Part shown: piece by piece, positions 33,331 through 44,749 of the stretch
Position numbering within the stretch: the first letter of the stretch is position 1
Layout of the letters: each line of letters opens with the position of its first letter
Assembly: GCF_030272615.1 (NCBI RefSeq)
Contig: NC_081410.1
Coordinates: forward strand, 257,531,533-257,595,532
DNA: 64,000 nucleotides
Direction of reading: 5' to 3'
Source of the DNA: Cryptomeria japonica
Lineage: Eukaryota > Streptophyta > Pinopsida > Cupressales > Cupressaceae
Program-made: the position numbers and the translations under genes
The notes under the pieces: model-generated
The model's input: only the letters and a program-made list of their open reading frames with translations
Database searches by the model: none
Told to the model about the DNA's origin: nothing

Positions 33331-36202
33331 CTTCTCTCTCTCTTTCTATTGTAAGGACTCTACCAAGTGAATCTTATGCACAATTTCTTCATCACCAATA
33401 TTGATATCTAATTTTTTTTTAATTAAAAGTGCTAATCTTTCCTGATCTAAATCATCTATTTTGCATTTGTTTTTATCTTCATCTCCCTCATGAGTCCCTA
33501 GACTAGAGGATGAACTTGTCTCCCCAAAGTATGTTTTTTTTATCTAGATTAATTGCAAAACCTGCCTTGTGGACTCCATATGGTGAATCTTCACCTGCAC
33601 CAAGAAATTATGCTATTGCTTCATCATTCTCAAACAAATCTAGATGTGGTTTCTCTTGCTGCCCCCAATCAAAGAGATGTAGAAATATGAGATAAAGGTA
33701 TTTTCTTTCATAAGAGTGGGGTACCATTGTTATAGTACATGCTTTGATATCAAAATAGTATCACCATGAATTGGGATCCCTCTTTATCCTCATAAATGAT
33801 TCCATCATCGATGAATGGTTGTTGATCATATGATCGATCAACTGCATAGGTGCTGCTACTATGGAGAGATATCCATTCACATTCATGGGAATCCATCTCT
33901 ATTTCCATGTATGTTTCTATGTCTGAACCTTCTTCAAAAAATTCATCAATTTCTTCGATAGGAGAGAGTAGAGTCTCTACAATGTTAATGATTAATGGAA
34001 TATTTTCATGAATTATGGATTCTTCTTTTGTTACTGAGGTAGTACCAACTTCTTGAATGGGGGGCTCTAGTCTTCTGATTCTTGATTCATTTACTAATGC
34101 TATGTTGATTTCCTCTTATATATTTGCATGAGAAGAAGGTGCATGTACAACCATTGAGAGGTTGTTTTGACTGGATGACCCTGAATCAATATTTACATTG
34201 GTGGAAGATACTATTTTTGGGGGCATGTTTAATATCATAGAAGCATCTCATTTATCTACTAATCTTTGGGGTGCCTTTCCATATCCCAAGCCTCAATTTA
34301 TTAGATTCTTAAAGTGTAAGGTTCTATAACCCCTTGATTTTATGCCCCTAAGCCTATTGTACCATCATAACCATGTCTTTGTAGCATCTTGAAGCCTTTC
34401 CCATATTGATCTACTGGAAACTTAATTGAGGGGTTTCTTTCTTCATCCTTGTATAGCCATTTACTTATATCTTCCAATAGAGATTATTCATTTAATTTGC
34501 CCCATCTGATGAAAGAGAAAGAGGGGGAATATTGGACCACTTCTTTGTATTTGTTCTTATTGACAGGATTTGGTGGCAGTCTCCCAAAAGACTTCAGGTA
34601 TAGAGGTAACTACCTGATAGAAAGTGTCTCAAAGTAGGAATATTCGCCACATCCTTCATCCTTGATTTGTAGTTGTGTACTAGATGTAAGTATAAAGCAC
34701 TGATGTGTCTGCAATTGACAAGGATTTGAGCTATGAAGTGAGTGGAACCACTTGATTTATAGGGACCTGATTGTCAATGGTTGCCCTCAAGTAGTTGCAA
34801 TGTTGAAATGGGTTTGGAACACCTTACAATATTGTGATCTCAATGTCGTTATATTGGAATTTGACGCATTGATGAAATGTAGATGACACTTATTACATGG
34901 TATGTATCCATAGATGACCCAATAGCATATTATGTCTCAATTCTCAGTCCAAGACTTGGAATGTAGTGTCTATGGTGATTGGTCCTACTTGTATCGACAA
35001 AATAACCAAACCTTTTGGTGGGAATTACTCATCATCATAAGCTTTGATGTTTATCCTTTTGGAAGGATCATGTGGAGATGTGAATATCCCAAAGCTTTGA
35101 TCAAGTTCATGGTTCATATATTCAAACCAAACCCTCCATCTATCAACACTCTCCTGAATTTCTTCTTATGAACAAAGACTTCCAAATGTAATGGGTCATT
35201 GTGTAATGGTTTATGTACTAAAATATCTTGTTCTATAAAGGTAACATGAGGAGTCACAGCTAGGTTCCCAACTATAGTTTAGAAAGTGTTCTCATCAATG
35301 TCTCTGAAAACAATAGACTCACAAAGAGCTTTGTCCAAGATTGCCTTATGAGTTGGGGATATGCGTAGTAACTCAAAAAATGATATTTGCATAGGGGTAT
35401 TCTTTAGTTTCTCAATGACATTATAGTTCCCCATAGGTGGAGGAGGATTTGAAGGGACACCTTGAAGTGTGACCTTTGAATGGTGAGTGATGACTACACA
35501 ATCAAGATTCTTTCATTTGACGATATTAGTTATCATTTTTTCATCTCCTTGGATGATATTATTAATTGTGTAATCATAAGAGACCCTCGTGTATTTTGTG
35601 TTGTTATCTTGTGGACCTGAACTTGAGGCTTTTCCCTTATCATTCTTGACAAACTGATCATTAAAAATGATATGATTTGTATTAGAAGACCCTTTGGCAT
35701 TGTCCATGGTTATATCTCCTTGATCAATAAGATCCTAAATTAAATTCATCAGTTTGTAGTAGTTGGATGTCTTGTGACCCTTAGTTCAATGATAATCACA
35801 AAATTCATTATCATTCCACCAGGCCAGTTTGAAAGGACCTAGTTCATATGGTTTTACCTCTAGAAAAGTTATCATATTGGTCTAGATCAATTTCTTGAGT
35901 GTAAATTCAATGTGTTCCCCAAGTGGTGTATAGTTTCACTTTGGTGTGTTATTCCTTGGAGGTCTGAAATTGGTAAATTGTACTACATTTGTGGAAACTA
36001 CATTATTATCCTAAGACTAGTTATTGTTTGGAGTGAAGGGATTGACAGGTCCTTGTAATGAGACCACGAGTTGAGCTCTATTTACCACTCATGCATCAAC
36101 AACTTGATCATTTGTCACATTTTTATTCTTTGACTAGAATTTGGATTTGTCATTATTTGTGTTATTGGTTGAATTGCTCTCCTTATTATTCTTCAAAATA
36201 CC
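33331..36202 (-). pseudogene. Gypsy element 3 protease, G-patch-like and linker region
   Basis: The region between gag and RT is heavily decayed. A protease-like motif RRVLIDGGFGLNI (about 35115-35155, D-G-G in place of D-S/T-G) is followed by MNLIKALG. Near 34300-34390 a glycine-rich segment GKGFKMLQRHGYDGTIGLGA resembles the G-patch-like motif found after the protease in some plant Gypsy elements. An acidic linker (ETSSSSSLGTHEGDEDKNKC, about 33450-33500) precedes RT. Frame breaks are numerous. Assignment of the protease is fair and that of the G-patch-like motif is by eye only. Confidence 0.6.
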
Positions 36203-37674
36203 CTATTTGATGAGACCCTTCTCACATTTCAGGCCCTTCTCTATGACTTGATGGAACGTACTAAGACACTGCATTTGTAATGGGTACTTGATTTGAGGAA
36301 TGAGATTCTCAATGAATATATCCACTTGCTCTCTTTTCGAAACATGAAAAGGACATCTTTTAGAAAGAGAGCAGCAGTGTTGTAGGAAAGAGACAAAAGA
36401 TTCACCTTCTTTTTGCCTGGCAACACATAATTCCATTAGTGTCATAGGATTATCTATGATATGCGAGAAGTTTGTGATAGACTATTTGGATAATTCTCCC
36501 CATGAGCTTATCCTTGGGGGTAAATGTGAGAGCCATTCTAGGGCTTGACCACCAAGACTTTTAGGAAACAAATGCAATAAATATGTATCTTCATCAGCCA
36601 CTTCTATGCAAGCAGTAAAGAATTCTCTGATATGGTCTTTGGGGTCACCTTTTCCTCTATACTTTTTGATTTTTGGAGTTTCAAAATATGGAGGAAGAGG
36701 TGGCATATATATTATCTGACCAAAGGGGTATGGGCAAAGATCATAGTGTAACTCTTTTTCTCATTCCTTGTTTGAATGTTCATCATCTATCTCTGTAAGT
36801 TCTAGACTTGTTGAGTAAGAATGCCTATCTAAGTTAAAGGCACATTTGATGTGTACATGTTTTGTACAAAAGAATTAGTATTTGTGTACATAGGAGGTTG
36901 TTGAAATGATGAACAATTATGGATCTGTGTACTATTAACTCCGCTTGTTGTAGAAAAATAGGCAAATTGTGTACTGACACTGGGTTGAGTCAAATTTATA
37001 TTTCTCTAGGTTGATCCCACAAAGACTGACACCGTAGGTGTTGTGGTACTTGTTGGAGTTGAAATTTGAAAAATACTGGCCAAAATCTGGGCTAAAGTGT
37101 TTGAGATATTGGTTGTTGTTCATGAGGAGACATTAGCATGTGTTTGTGACATAATATTTATACTTGAGAATGTCATGCCAAAGTGCAAGCTTTTGGTCAA
37201 AGCCGTGGTAGCTTGAGTTGACGTTGTTTGTGTGTTTTGAGTCATATTTTGGGTGGAGATAGAAGATGTAGCATGTATTTGGGTATGTTGAACAAATGAT
37301 CCTGATGTTGTATTCATATTTTGGTTTAACATAGTTCATGTTGGTAAGATTGTTGTAACGTCAATATTGGATGGTAGTTTAGCTCCATTTTAAAATAGTA
37401 ACAAAAGGTATATGTCTTTCTCATGATTGAGGAGAGCATTGAGGATTGTGAGAACTTGTGGATCTTGTTGTGCAGTCTCTAGCTCTTCAGCCATTAAGTT
37501 GTGTTTAATCTCATCTAGTGAGGGTAAGTTGTCCATATTTGTTGGTAAAGCTAAACCCCTTCACAGTTGTCCATGTTTAAAAGTTGACAAGTTCATGGTG
37601 CTAGTAGAATTAAATGTAGGGTCATTGTTTAAGTCCATTTGACTCCTAGCTTTTTGTGATCGAGTGATGGGCAT
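36203..37674 (-). pseudogene. gag: Gypsy element 3 gag
   Basis: It probably starts at ATG 37674 (MPITRSQKARSQMDLNNDPT). A Thr/Ser/Gln-rich N-terminal part follows (TTSGSFVQHTQIHATSSIST). The conserved Gypsy gag domain spans 36706-36203: KKYRGKGDPKDHIREFFTAC, LFPKSLGGQALEWLSHLP, then ELCVARQKEGESFVSFLQH and FIENLIPQIKYPLQM. Stops separate the pieces. A CCHC knuckle after the domain was not found in readable form. Confidence 0.85.
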
Positions 37675-39553
37675 AAGGAATCCTAAGACAAATTAAAGAT
37701 GTGATGCAAACTCTATGATGGGATATGATGCTCTAACAACCTAGAGACACCTAAATGCAATTGGACATAACACTTTCTATTGAGGATTTTCATGAGAAGG
37801 TTATTGTTGAAGACTAAGTCTCTTGAGTCGCTGCTGAAGGATGTCTCTCTTAGCTTTGACCTCAATTCAACGGGATTTTCTTATTTCATCGTCTAGAACA
37901 AAAGTGATTCCTATGTATTGGGGTTCATTTCTCTTGAACCTCCAAGAAAGACTATTGATACCTGAGATGGTGTCTTTCTGGTCGTTGTTGGGTCCTAAAT
38001 TAGGTTGTAAAACTAGGAAGATTCTTTCATGAGGTAACAACATCTTCATACATGCTATGAGACTTGTTAGCAATTTTTCTTGCTACCTTCAGTCTTAAGG
38101 AGATACACAATATCAGACTATGAGATTGGTACCCTAGAACATGTAATTAACACTATCAATAGACTAAAGACAAGAAAGCATAACAAACAAGGCTATACAA
38201 GCCTTCTGCACTTTGAGCTCCACTAAACTTAGGAGGGTAATCCTATTTCAGATCTTAGAGTGATAAACATGTGACAAAAAATAGGCCTATTTAAAGTGGA
38301 TGGTTCTTAGGTGTATAATTATGGGTGCCTTGTATTTGACTTAACTACTGCATAATCCCATTTACCCTATACATTATCGAGAATAGAAACTAACTCTACA
38401 CCTACTCCTACAAATAGAAAGAAAATGGTATATGATTATGAATGACCCTAAAGTAACTGTGAAAAGAAGACTAGTGCTTATCCTCTTGATAACAGAGTCT
38501 AACTACAAATAAATCACAAAAGGCCTTAATATATCACTTCATGATAGCCCATCATTGAATATTTCATGCTTTGCATGCTATGCAATTTTTAATTAGCACA
38601 GTTTATATCTCATTCAAATGCATACATGTTGCAATAATCTTGAAACAAAATTTAACTCTTTCATTAAAAGAGACCTATTATCAAGAATACACATTCTACA
38701 TTAGAGAAGACAAATCAATGCACGTTTTTTACACAGAAATTCATGCAACACATACACATAAGATGGGAAACAACATGAAAATGATTTCTTTTATTGATTT
38801 TAAAAAGAGATTGGATACAATGTATTAGCAATTCATATTATATCTATAGAGAAATATTCTTCTATTATCTTTTGAACTAGCACCTAATACAATCTACTTC
38901 TCAAAATTTTCAAGATCCTTTCCTATCAGCCTTTATTTTCCTTTTATAGCACAAGGGAGCAAAATAAGCTTCATGTCGATGGGACACATGTCAAAAAATG
39001 ATTTCTTACAATAGAAAATGCACAAAGACATTTTTTTTCAAGTACAAGATAGAATCAATTTTGAAAGAGAGAGGGAGAGAAGGCGGCTGAGATAACAACT
39101 TTTTGGGATTGATTCCATAGGCTTGAAAGGAGTGGGGTTGATGTGTCTTCACTTTGATGTGAAAAGAGAAGGTGATCTCCCTCTCTTGGTTTTTGGGTCC
39201 CCTCCTTTAGAATTTGTGCCACCCTTCCTCCCTCCATTTTTTCCTTTTAACTTGCTTGGGTCTACAATTTATCCATTTTTCTCCTTGCAACTTTCTCATC
39301 CTGATGATGAATCATGGAGTGTGGTTCGAAAAGTTTATGTGAAAAGTTCTACACAATTGAATCTAGAAGCACAATATAAGAATTTAGCATGGATTGTGGA
39401 AATATCATCTCTCTAAAAGCTCTTAGTTCTTGCAATTTATTCACAAATACCATAGTCTTATTGTCCAATACACCTATCACCTTAGCCACAAACTTTTGGT
39501 AAAAAGAATAAATATAAAAAATTATGTCAACAATAAAATAATATATATCCTTT
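37675..39553. other. Leader and probable 5' LTR of Gypsy element 3, then unassigned filler
   Basis: On the minus strand 38073-37867 has an open stretch ending FKRNEPQYIGITFVLDDEI, possibly translated leader or older coding. 38201-38235 resembles 31894-31928 of the solo LTR. A minus-strand TTTAAATAGG near 38290 could be a TATA box. From 38330 to 39553 I see nothing definite; short open frames on both strands look spurious. Confidence 0.4.
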
Positions 39554-39963
39554 TGGGTGGCCCCCCCCCATAACTAGTAATCAAAGATTAAATTTGTAGA
39601 CAAAATTCTTAGATCTTTGCAAACACAAAATAAAATAATCTCTGCAACAAAATGACTGTGGAACTTGCATACGCCAATATCTCCTACGTGAGGAGAAAAT
39701 ATAATTATATAGGCATATAATATGCCATGTTTGGGTAAGTTGGAATATCTTCTAAATCTCACATCAAAAACAAAACAAAAACCAATTAACAAATAAAATA
39801 ATAAAATACTAACTTATGCTAACCTCCTAACAACTAGTAACTAACATATTACTTTTTACTTTTTGACTTTTTATTTTTGACATTTACATAGGATAAAACT
39901 AATAAATATAATTCTATGCTAATAGCTTAACTAATCCTATGCATACCCTATGAATCCTCATCA
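39554..39963 (-). repeat. 3' LTR of Gypsy element 4
   Basis: It matches 44138-44548 through GGCATATAATATxCCATGTT and CCCTATGAATCCTCATCA. The inner end is firm, with the PPT next to it. The outer end is approximate, because its first 17 bases contain a nine-C run instead of the sequence in the other LTR. Confidence 0.85.
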
Positions 39964-39974
39964 TTCCTCCCAAG
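39964..39974 (-). other. Polypurine tract of Gypsy element 4
   Basis: The minus strand reads TTGGGAGGAA directly before the LTR start TGATGAGG. Confidence 0.75.
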
Positions 39975-40149
39975 AATATTGGTATTGGACTCCAATGCTC
40001 GCAAAAGAGGAGGAAAATCCTAAGATATCTGATGATGAGAGATCCAATGAGCCTGATATGGAAGTTGACCTTGCTTGCCAACAAGGTAGGAAGTGGTGGA
40101 ACCGTATCATGTCTGATGAGTCTTTGTATCAAAAACTCTATTAGAATCA

Positions 40150-41330
40150 ACTGAAAGCTGAAAATTGGGAACAACATCTATAGGATGGTTGATAGGAGGC
40201 TCGATTTCTAGTGTTGACTTGTAGTAATTCTTGAGAAGATTAACATTAACAACATCATGGATGCCCAATTGAGCTGGAAGATCAAGTTGGAAAGTGTTCT
40301 CGAAGACATTCTGAATAATAGTGTAAGGCCCATAATAGAGTGGATTGACCTTTCTATGTTCTTTCTCCTAGAAATGACGCTTTTCCAAGTATAGACAAAT
40401 TTTATCCCCAACTTGAAAAGTATGAAGGACACGGCGATGATCCATAAGTTGTTTTTTCTTTTCTTAAGTCTTTTGAAGAATTTGAACTACTTTGGACTAA
40501 AGATTCTACAAATGTTGAATGAAGATTGGGCCTTATCTTGCTCTTTTTTAATATGCATAATGTTTGGAGATGGTAAGGATAAGGGCAACTCATATGGAGC
40601 CAAATGCTGAAAACCAAGACATGCCTCAAAAGATGAGTGAAATTGTCACTTGCATGCATGCTATATGTGGGTTAGGCTCAAATCCCACTTGGTAGGAGAG
40701 CTATTGTGATAAATCCTCAAACTTTGTATAAGAGTTTGGTTCACAACTTCAATCTGACCGTCTAACTGAGGAAGAAAAGAAGTGGATAAGTTAAGGGAAA
40801 TTCCCAAAATATTCCACAAAGATTGCCAAAAATGACCCACAAAATGTGAGTCACAATCAGAAACAATGCTAGTTGGTAAACCAAAATATCTCCAAACAGA
40901 GTCAAACAAGAGTTGAGCTAAGTCATATGTAGAACTTGTCTTGCAGTATGGAATGAACTTAGCCATCTTGTTGAATCAATCAACAACCACAAAAACATAA
41001 TCATTGTGACGAATAGTCAATGGAAAGCCACTAAGCAAATCCATGGGCTCTCCCAAGGATGAGAAGGAATAGGAAAAGGAATACTCAAGCCCATATTTCA
41101 TACTCAAGCCCATGTTTCTATTGATTGGTTTGGAGCATTAACAAACTACACATCTCTTGAGGAAATGGAGAATATTTTGCTGCATATGAGACCAATAGAA
41201 GAATTATTGCAAATGATGAAGTGTTTTTTGTTTGCCAAAATGACCACCATAAAGAGTAGAATGTGCCTCTTTGAGAAGTGAAGCTTGATGATCTCGAGGA
41301 ACACAAAGTTTATTTAACTTATAGAGTATC
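40150..41330 (-). pseudogene. Gypsy element 4 integrase
   Basis: The zinc-binding N-terminus is readable near 41120-41280 (LLKEAHSTLYGGHFGKQKTL, then CVVC). The core follows with FPLTIRHNDYVFVVVD and MAKFIPYCKTSSTYDLAQLL (40966 on). VSDCDSHFVGHFWQSL holds the second Asp position and LPQLDGQIEVVNQTL the catalytic Glu. The C-terminal SH3-like domain is well kept at 40440-40210: HTFQVGDKICLYLEKRHF, then YYGPYTIIQNVFENTFQLDL and GIHDVVNVNLLKNYY. Stops and a short 22-bp duplication near 41078-41115 (ACTCAAGCCCAT twice) break the frame. Confidence 0.85.
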
Positions 41331-41957
41331 CCTTCCTTGATATGAAAATCTTGAAAAGATGTTAAATTTTAAGCTAAAGGATTCTGAAGACTTGTGTATG
41401 TCATGCCAAATTAGGATCTTGAGCATACTGAGAAGACCATGTCTGAAATCCCAAATGAGAAGTGATCACTATAGTTAAGGCATGTGTTCTAGGATGCTAA
41501 CTCAAACAATCTGCAACATTGTTGGTGCTTCCCTTCTTATACTTGATGACCAAGTAAAACTATTGTAAATATAAATCCCACTTCATATGCCTTGCTTCTT
41601 TAATTTTTTTCTAAGATTGAAAAAATTGTCGAGGCAAGTGATCAGTGTGAACAATAGTTTATTTTCCCAAAAGATAATGCCTCCAATACTTTATGGCTTG
41701 AACCAATGCATATAATTCTTTATCATATGTGGAATAGTTCCTTTTGGTAGCAAATTTTTTTTCTGAATGATAGGCCACATGATGACCATTTTGCTTCAAA
41801 ACAGCTCCAAGTGCATATTGTGAAGCATTTGTCTCAATCTCAAAAGGTTGTGAGAGATATGGTAGAACAATAACAAGTGTTTAAAATAATTTTTCTTTCA
41901 ATGTGTTGAAAGCATGAGAGTGAATTTTTGTCCACGTGAATGCAACACTGGTGTTTT
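41331..41957 (-). pseudogene. Gypsy element 4 RNase H
   Basis: QPFEIETNASQYALGAVLKQ carries the first acidic positions (Asp replaced by Glu-Thr-Asn in the usual E-T-D-A-S). It is followed by NGHHVAYHSEKKFATKRNYS, TYDKELYALVQAIKYWRHYL and the HTDHLP motif near 41640. This is the standard Gypsy RNase H order after RT. Stops lie at several points before integrase. Confidence 0.82.
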
Positions 41958-42815
41958 TCAATTGGTGCAAAGGTGTGGCAATTTCTGAGTAATGTAGAAT
42001 AAACTCGCGGTAGAAGTTGGCAAGACCAAGAAACTTCTCAATTCAGTGTAATTTGAAGGAGTAGGCCATTTGAGAAGAAATTCCACTTTCACATGATCCA
42101 CTTGAACACCACGTGCATCAATGATGTACCCAAGATAGGAGATGGATGTCTGACCAAAAGAACACTTGGAAAAGTTGGCATACAAATTGTTTTGTTGAAG
42201 AGTGCAAAGAACATGTTCCAAATGTTGAAGATGCACTTTCCAAGTCTTAAAAAATATGAGAATATCATCTAAATAGGTGATAACAAATTTTTCATAACAA
42301 TCACAAAATACCTCATGCATCAATCGCATGAAAGTGGCAGGAGCATTGGTGAGACCAAATGGAATCACAAGCCACTCAAAAAGTCCCATTTTGGTTTTGA
42401 AAGTCGTCTTCCATGTGTCCTCTACCTGAACTCTAACTTGGAGATGCCCACTTTTCAAATCAATCTTAGATAAGAATTTTTCACCTTGAAGTTGATCCAA
42501 AAGGTCATCAATGCATGGAAGTGGATATCGATTTTTTATGGTAATCTTATTTAAGGCCCAAAAATCAATACAAAGATGCCAAATTCCATCTTTCTTGAGC
42601 ACCAATAAAATTGGTGAAGCACAACAGGATGTACTTGGTTTAATGAAACCTTTAGACAATAAATCCTGAATCTATCTTTTTATCTCATCACTTTGAAGAA
42701 TTGATTGTCAATACATTGGGGCATTAGGAAGAGATGTAGTAGGAACAAGATTAATAGAGTGATTGATTGCTCATTCTGGAGGAAGTGTTTTAGGCTCTTG
42801 AAATACATGTGAATA
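41958..42815 (-). pseudogene. Gypsy element 4 reverse transcriptase (YLDD kept)
   Basis: Open from 42659 to 41958. It reads SKGFIKPSTSCCASPILLVL, DFWALNKITIKNRYPLPCID, KIDLKSGHLQVRV (first catalytic Asp in KIDLKSG), FEWLVIPFGLTNAPATFMRL and TYLDDILIFFKTWKVHLQHL with the YLDD active site. The thumb follows with FSKCSFGQTSISYLGYIIDA. Upstream, 42815-42660 is in the same frame with stops (YSHVFQEPKTLPPE). Typical Arg and Tyr positions in RVDFRALN and HQIRV are changed here (DFWALN, GHLQVRV). This is the longest open stretch of the element. Confidence 0.9.
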
Positions 42816-43256
42816 TTATTGCAACAATTTTTCTAGTGTAGCATGTGGCTTAGACATAATTATTTTTTCTTCAGAATTTTCAGATTGTGGCCTTATAAAA
42901 ATTAATGCAAGCTCTCGTGCTTGATTGATAGCTTTTCTAGCTTGTCTGCAACTAAGTACTAGATTTTCAGTGCTCTTAGTACATTTTATTAGGTACATCT
43001 TATTATTTTGTTGCAGTGTGTAGGCAAACCATGTCTCCATTTCAAGGATCTAAGTTTGGAGCACATCAGGATCTCGAGATCCATCATAGATTTTGACTTC
43101 ACATTTGGCTAAAGGTCGATGGCTTTCAGGACCAAGAAGCTGTTGAATTACAATATCATTGACTTTATTAGTCAATGTGGTTATCACATTGGCAAGTTCA
43201 ATAACTCTCTTAGCTAGTTTAGCAACCATATTATTGCGAGTTAAAGCCAGTGACAT
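42816..43256 (-). pseudogene. gag: Gypsy element 4 gag start fused to pre-RT segment by deletion
   Basis: The minus strand reads a heptad-like stretch (VAKLAKRVIELANVITTLTN) and then KIYDGSRDPDVLQT, the start of the Gypsy gag domain, a TAG, and ILEMETWFAYT in the same frame. Directly after that comes LQQNNKMYLIKCTKSTENLV, which belongs to the region just before RT. Most of gag, the CCHC knuckle and protease are therefore deleted near 43020, and the frame is preserved across the join. The TAG at about 43050-43052 stands where gags of this family have Trp. Confidence 0.75.
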
Positions 43257-43369
43257 GTTTTACATCTTCCAACAAAAGAATGGACCAATAATGAGGTTCA
43301 ACAATCTACTAGACTTGGGTTTGACAAAAACACATCAAGAAATTCTTTAGAGCTTTAAATGAAACCTAT

Positions 43370-43647
43370 TTAGAGGGAAGCTTGGGACTCCTCCAAACAT
43401 AATTTAGCAAACTTTGAAATTAAAATTACAAGTAGATCACAATATACAAATTAATACTCTCCCAACAAACTTGAAATATTCATATATTTTTTTTAAATCA
43501 TTTGGGAGAACTATGCACTCTTTAGAGGGATCCTTGGGACTCCTCCAAACATAATTTAGCAAAATTTGAAATTAAATTTACAAGTAGATCATAGTTTACA
43601 AATTAATACTCACCCAACAAACTTGAAATATTCATAAATTTTTTTCA
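43370..43647. repeat. 152-bp tandem duplication in the leader of Gypsy element 4
   Basis: Unit 1 starts at 43370 and unit 2 at 43522, both with TTAGAGGG, CTTGGGACTCCTCCAAACAT and ACAAACTTGAAATATTCATA. The second copy ends near 43647. It lies between PBS and gag. Confidence 0.9.
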
Positions 43648-44122
43648 AAGAAAAACCATGAAAAGGGAGAAAACCCACATTTTTGCACCCAAAATCACGT
43701 TTTGATACTCAAAACCACCAGCAAAACCACCCTGACATGTGAATTTAGTAGCTACAACAACAATCTTAAAATTTCAATAACTTTCTCATTTCTTAACGAA
43801 ATTCAGAACTGTAAAATATTCTGGAAAGCTAAGAAAATGATCTTATCCACCCAAAAAATCATTTTTAAAAATAATCTTTGTTTTAAAAGATTTTAATGAA
43901 AGAACAACATGGTTTTCTAAACAAACAAACAAAAAAAAAAAAAATTGAAGGTAAAGTGCTTACTTTTTCAAACAAACACCTCGAGTCTCTTTTGGATGGA
44001 TAATTCTTCTCAAATGAGTGCGAAAGCTTAAAAATATTTTCCTTTTATTGAGATATTCAAAACTGAATTTTTTTTTGATAAAATGGACTTGGATGATAAT
44101 CTCACATCCAAGGATTAGAGAG

Positions 44123-44136
44123 TCCTCTTATACCAA
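44123..44136 (-). other. Primer-binding-site-like sequence of Gypsy element 4
   Basis: The minus strand reads TTGGTATAAGAGGA next to the LTR end CATATCA. It is close to the Met-tRNA type PBS with changes at two to three positions. Confidence 0.6.
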
Positions 44137-44137
44137 C

Positions 44138-44548
44138 TGATATGGAAAGAGACAAACTAACCATAATCAAAGATTGAATTTGCAGACAAAATTATTAAAT
44201 CTCTGCAAACACAAAAGAAAATAATATCTGCAACAAAATGACTATAAACCTTGCATTCTCCAATATCTCCTACATGAGGAGAAAATAAAATTATATAGGC
44301 ATATAATATTCCATGTTTGGGTGAGTTGGAATATCTTCCAAATCTCATATGAATAAAAAAACAAAAACCAATTAACATAAAATAACAAAATACTAACTCA
44401 TGATAACCTCCTAACAACTAGGAAATAACATATTACTTTTACTTTTGACTTTTTATTTTTGACATTTACATAGGATAAAACTAATAAAACTAATACTATG
44501 CTAATAGCTTATATATATATCCTATGCATACCCTATGAATCCTCATCA
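44138..44548 (-). repeat. 5' LTR of Gypsy element 4
   Basis: Plus-strand ends are TGATATGG and CCTCATCA (TG...CA). It is collinear with 39554-39963 and has scattered substitutions. Confidence 0.9.
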
Positions 44549-44749
44549 ATTTATCCCAAATTTAGGTCCACCTTTGAATTGGTCATCTACCACTTCCATT
44601 GGAATCAAACATGTTTATCTTCATAGATGCATCCCAATTCATCCTATTTTGAAAAAGAATCAAGTGACATTAGAGAGAATAAAATCTGAAATCAATTGGG
44701 GTCTTATCATCCTTTCTATTTATTAACCCCACATGCAATTTATCTTGTA

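Larger units (their letters stand above)
32239..38300 (-). mobile_element. Ty3/Gypsy element 3, minus strand, truncated in RNase H
   Basis: Reading right to left: leader, gag (37674 on), protease, G-patch-like segment, RT and the start of RNase H. Integrase and the 3' LTR are missing, because the element is cut where copy B of the large repeat ends. Many stops and frameshifts are present. The 5' LTR was not delimited; the leader part at 38201-38235 resembles the end region of the solo LTR at 28-32 kb. Confidence 0.85.
39554..44548 (-). mobile_element. Ty3/Gypsy element 4, minus strand, two LTRs, internal deletion
   Basis: A 5.0-kb element bounded by about 410-bp LTRs at 39554-39963 and 44138-44548. 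PPT is at 39964-39974 and PBS-like sequence at 44123-44136. Coding order on the minus strand: start of gag fused to the pre-RT segment, RT, RNase H, integrase with C-terminal domain. Most of gag, the zinc knuckle and protease are gone. No matching 5-bp duplication was found (CCTTT left, ATTTA right), perhaps because the left LTR edge is altered by a C run. Confidence 0.88.

Noticed and set aside
38571-39416. Several 60-97-codon open frames on both strands
   Set aside because: They overlap each other on opposite strands and show no motif; likely chance frames in filler.
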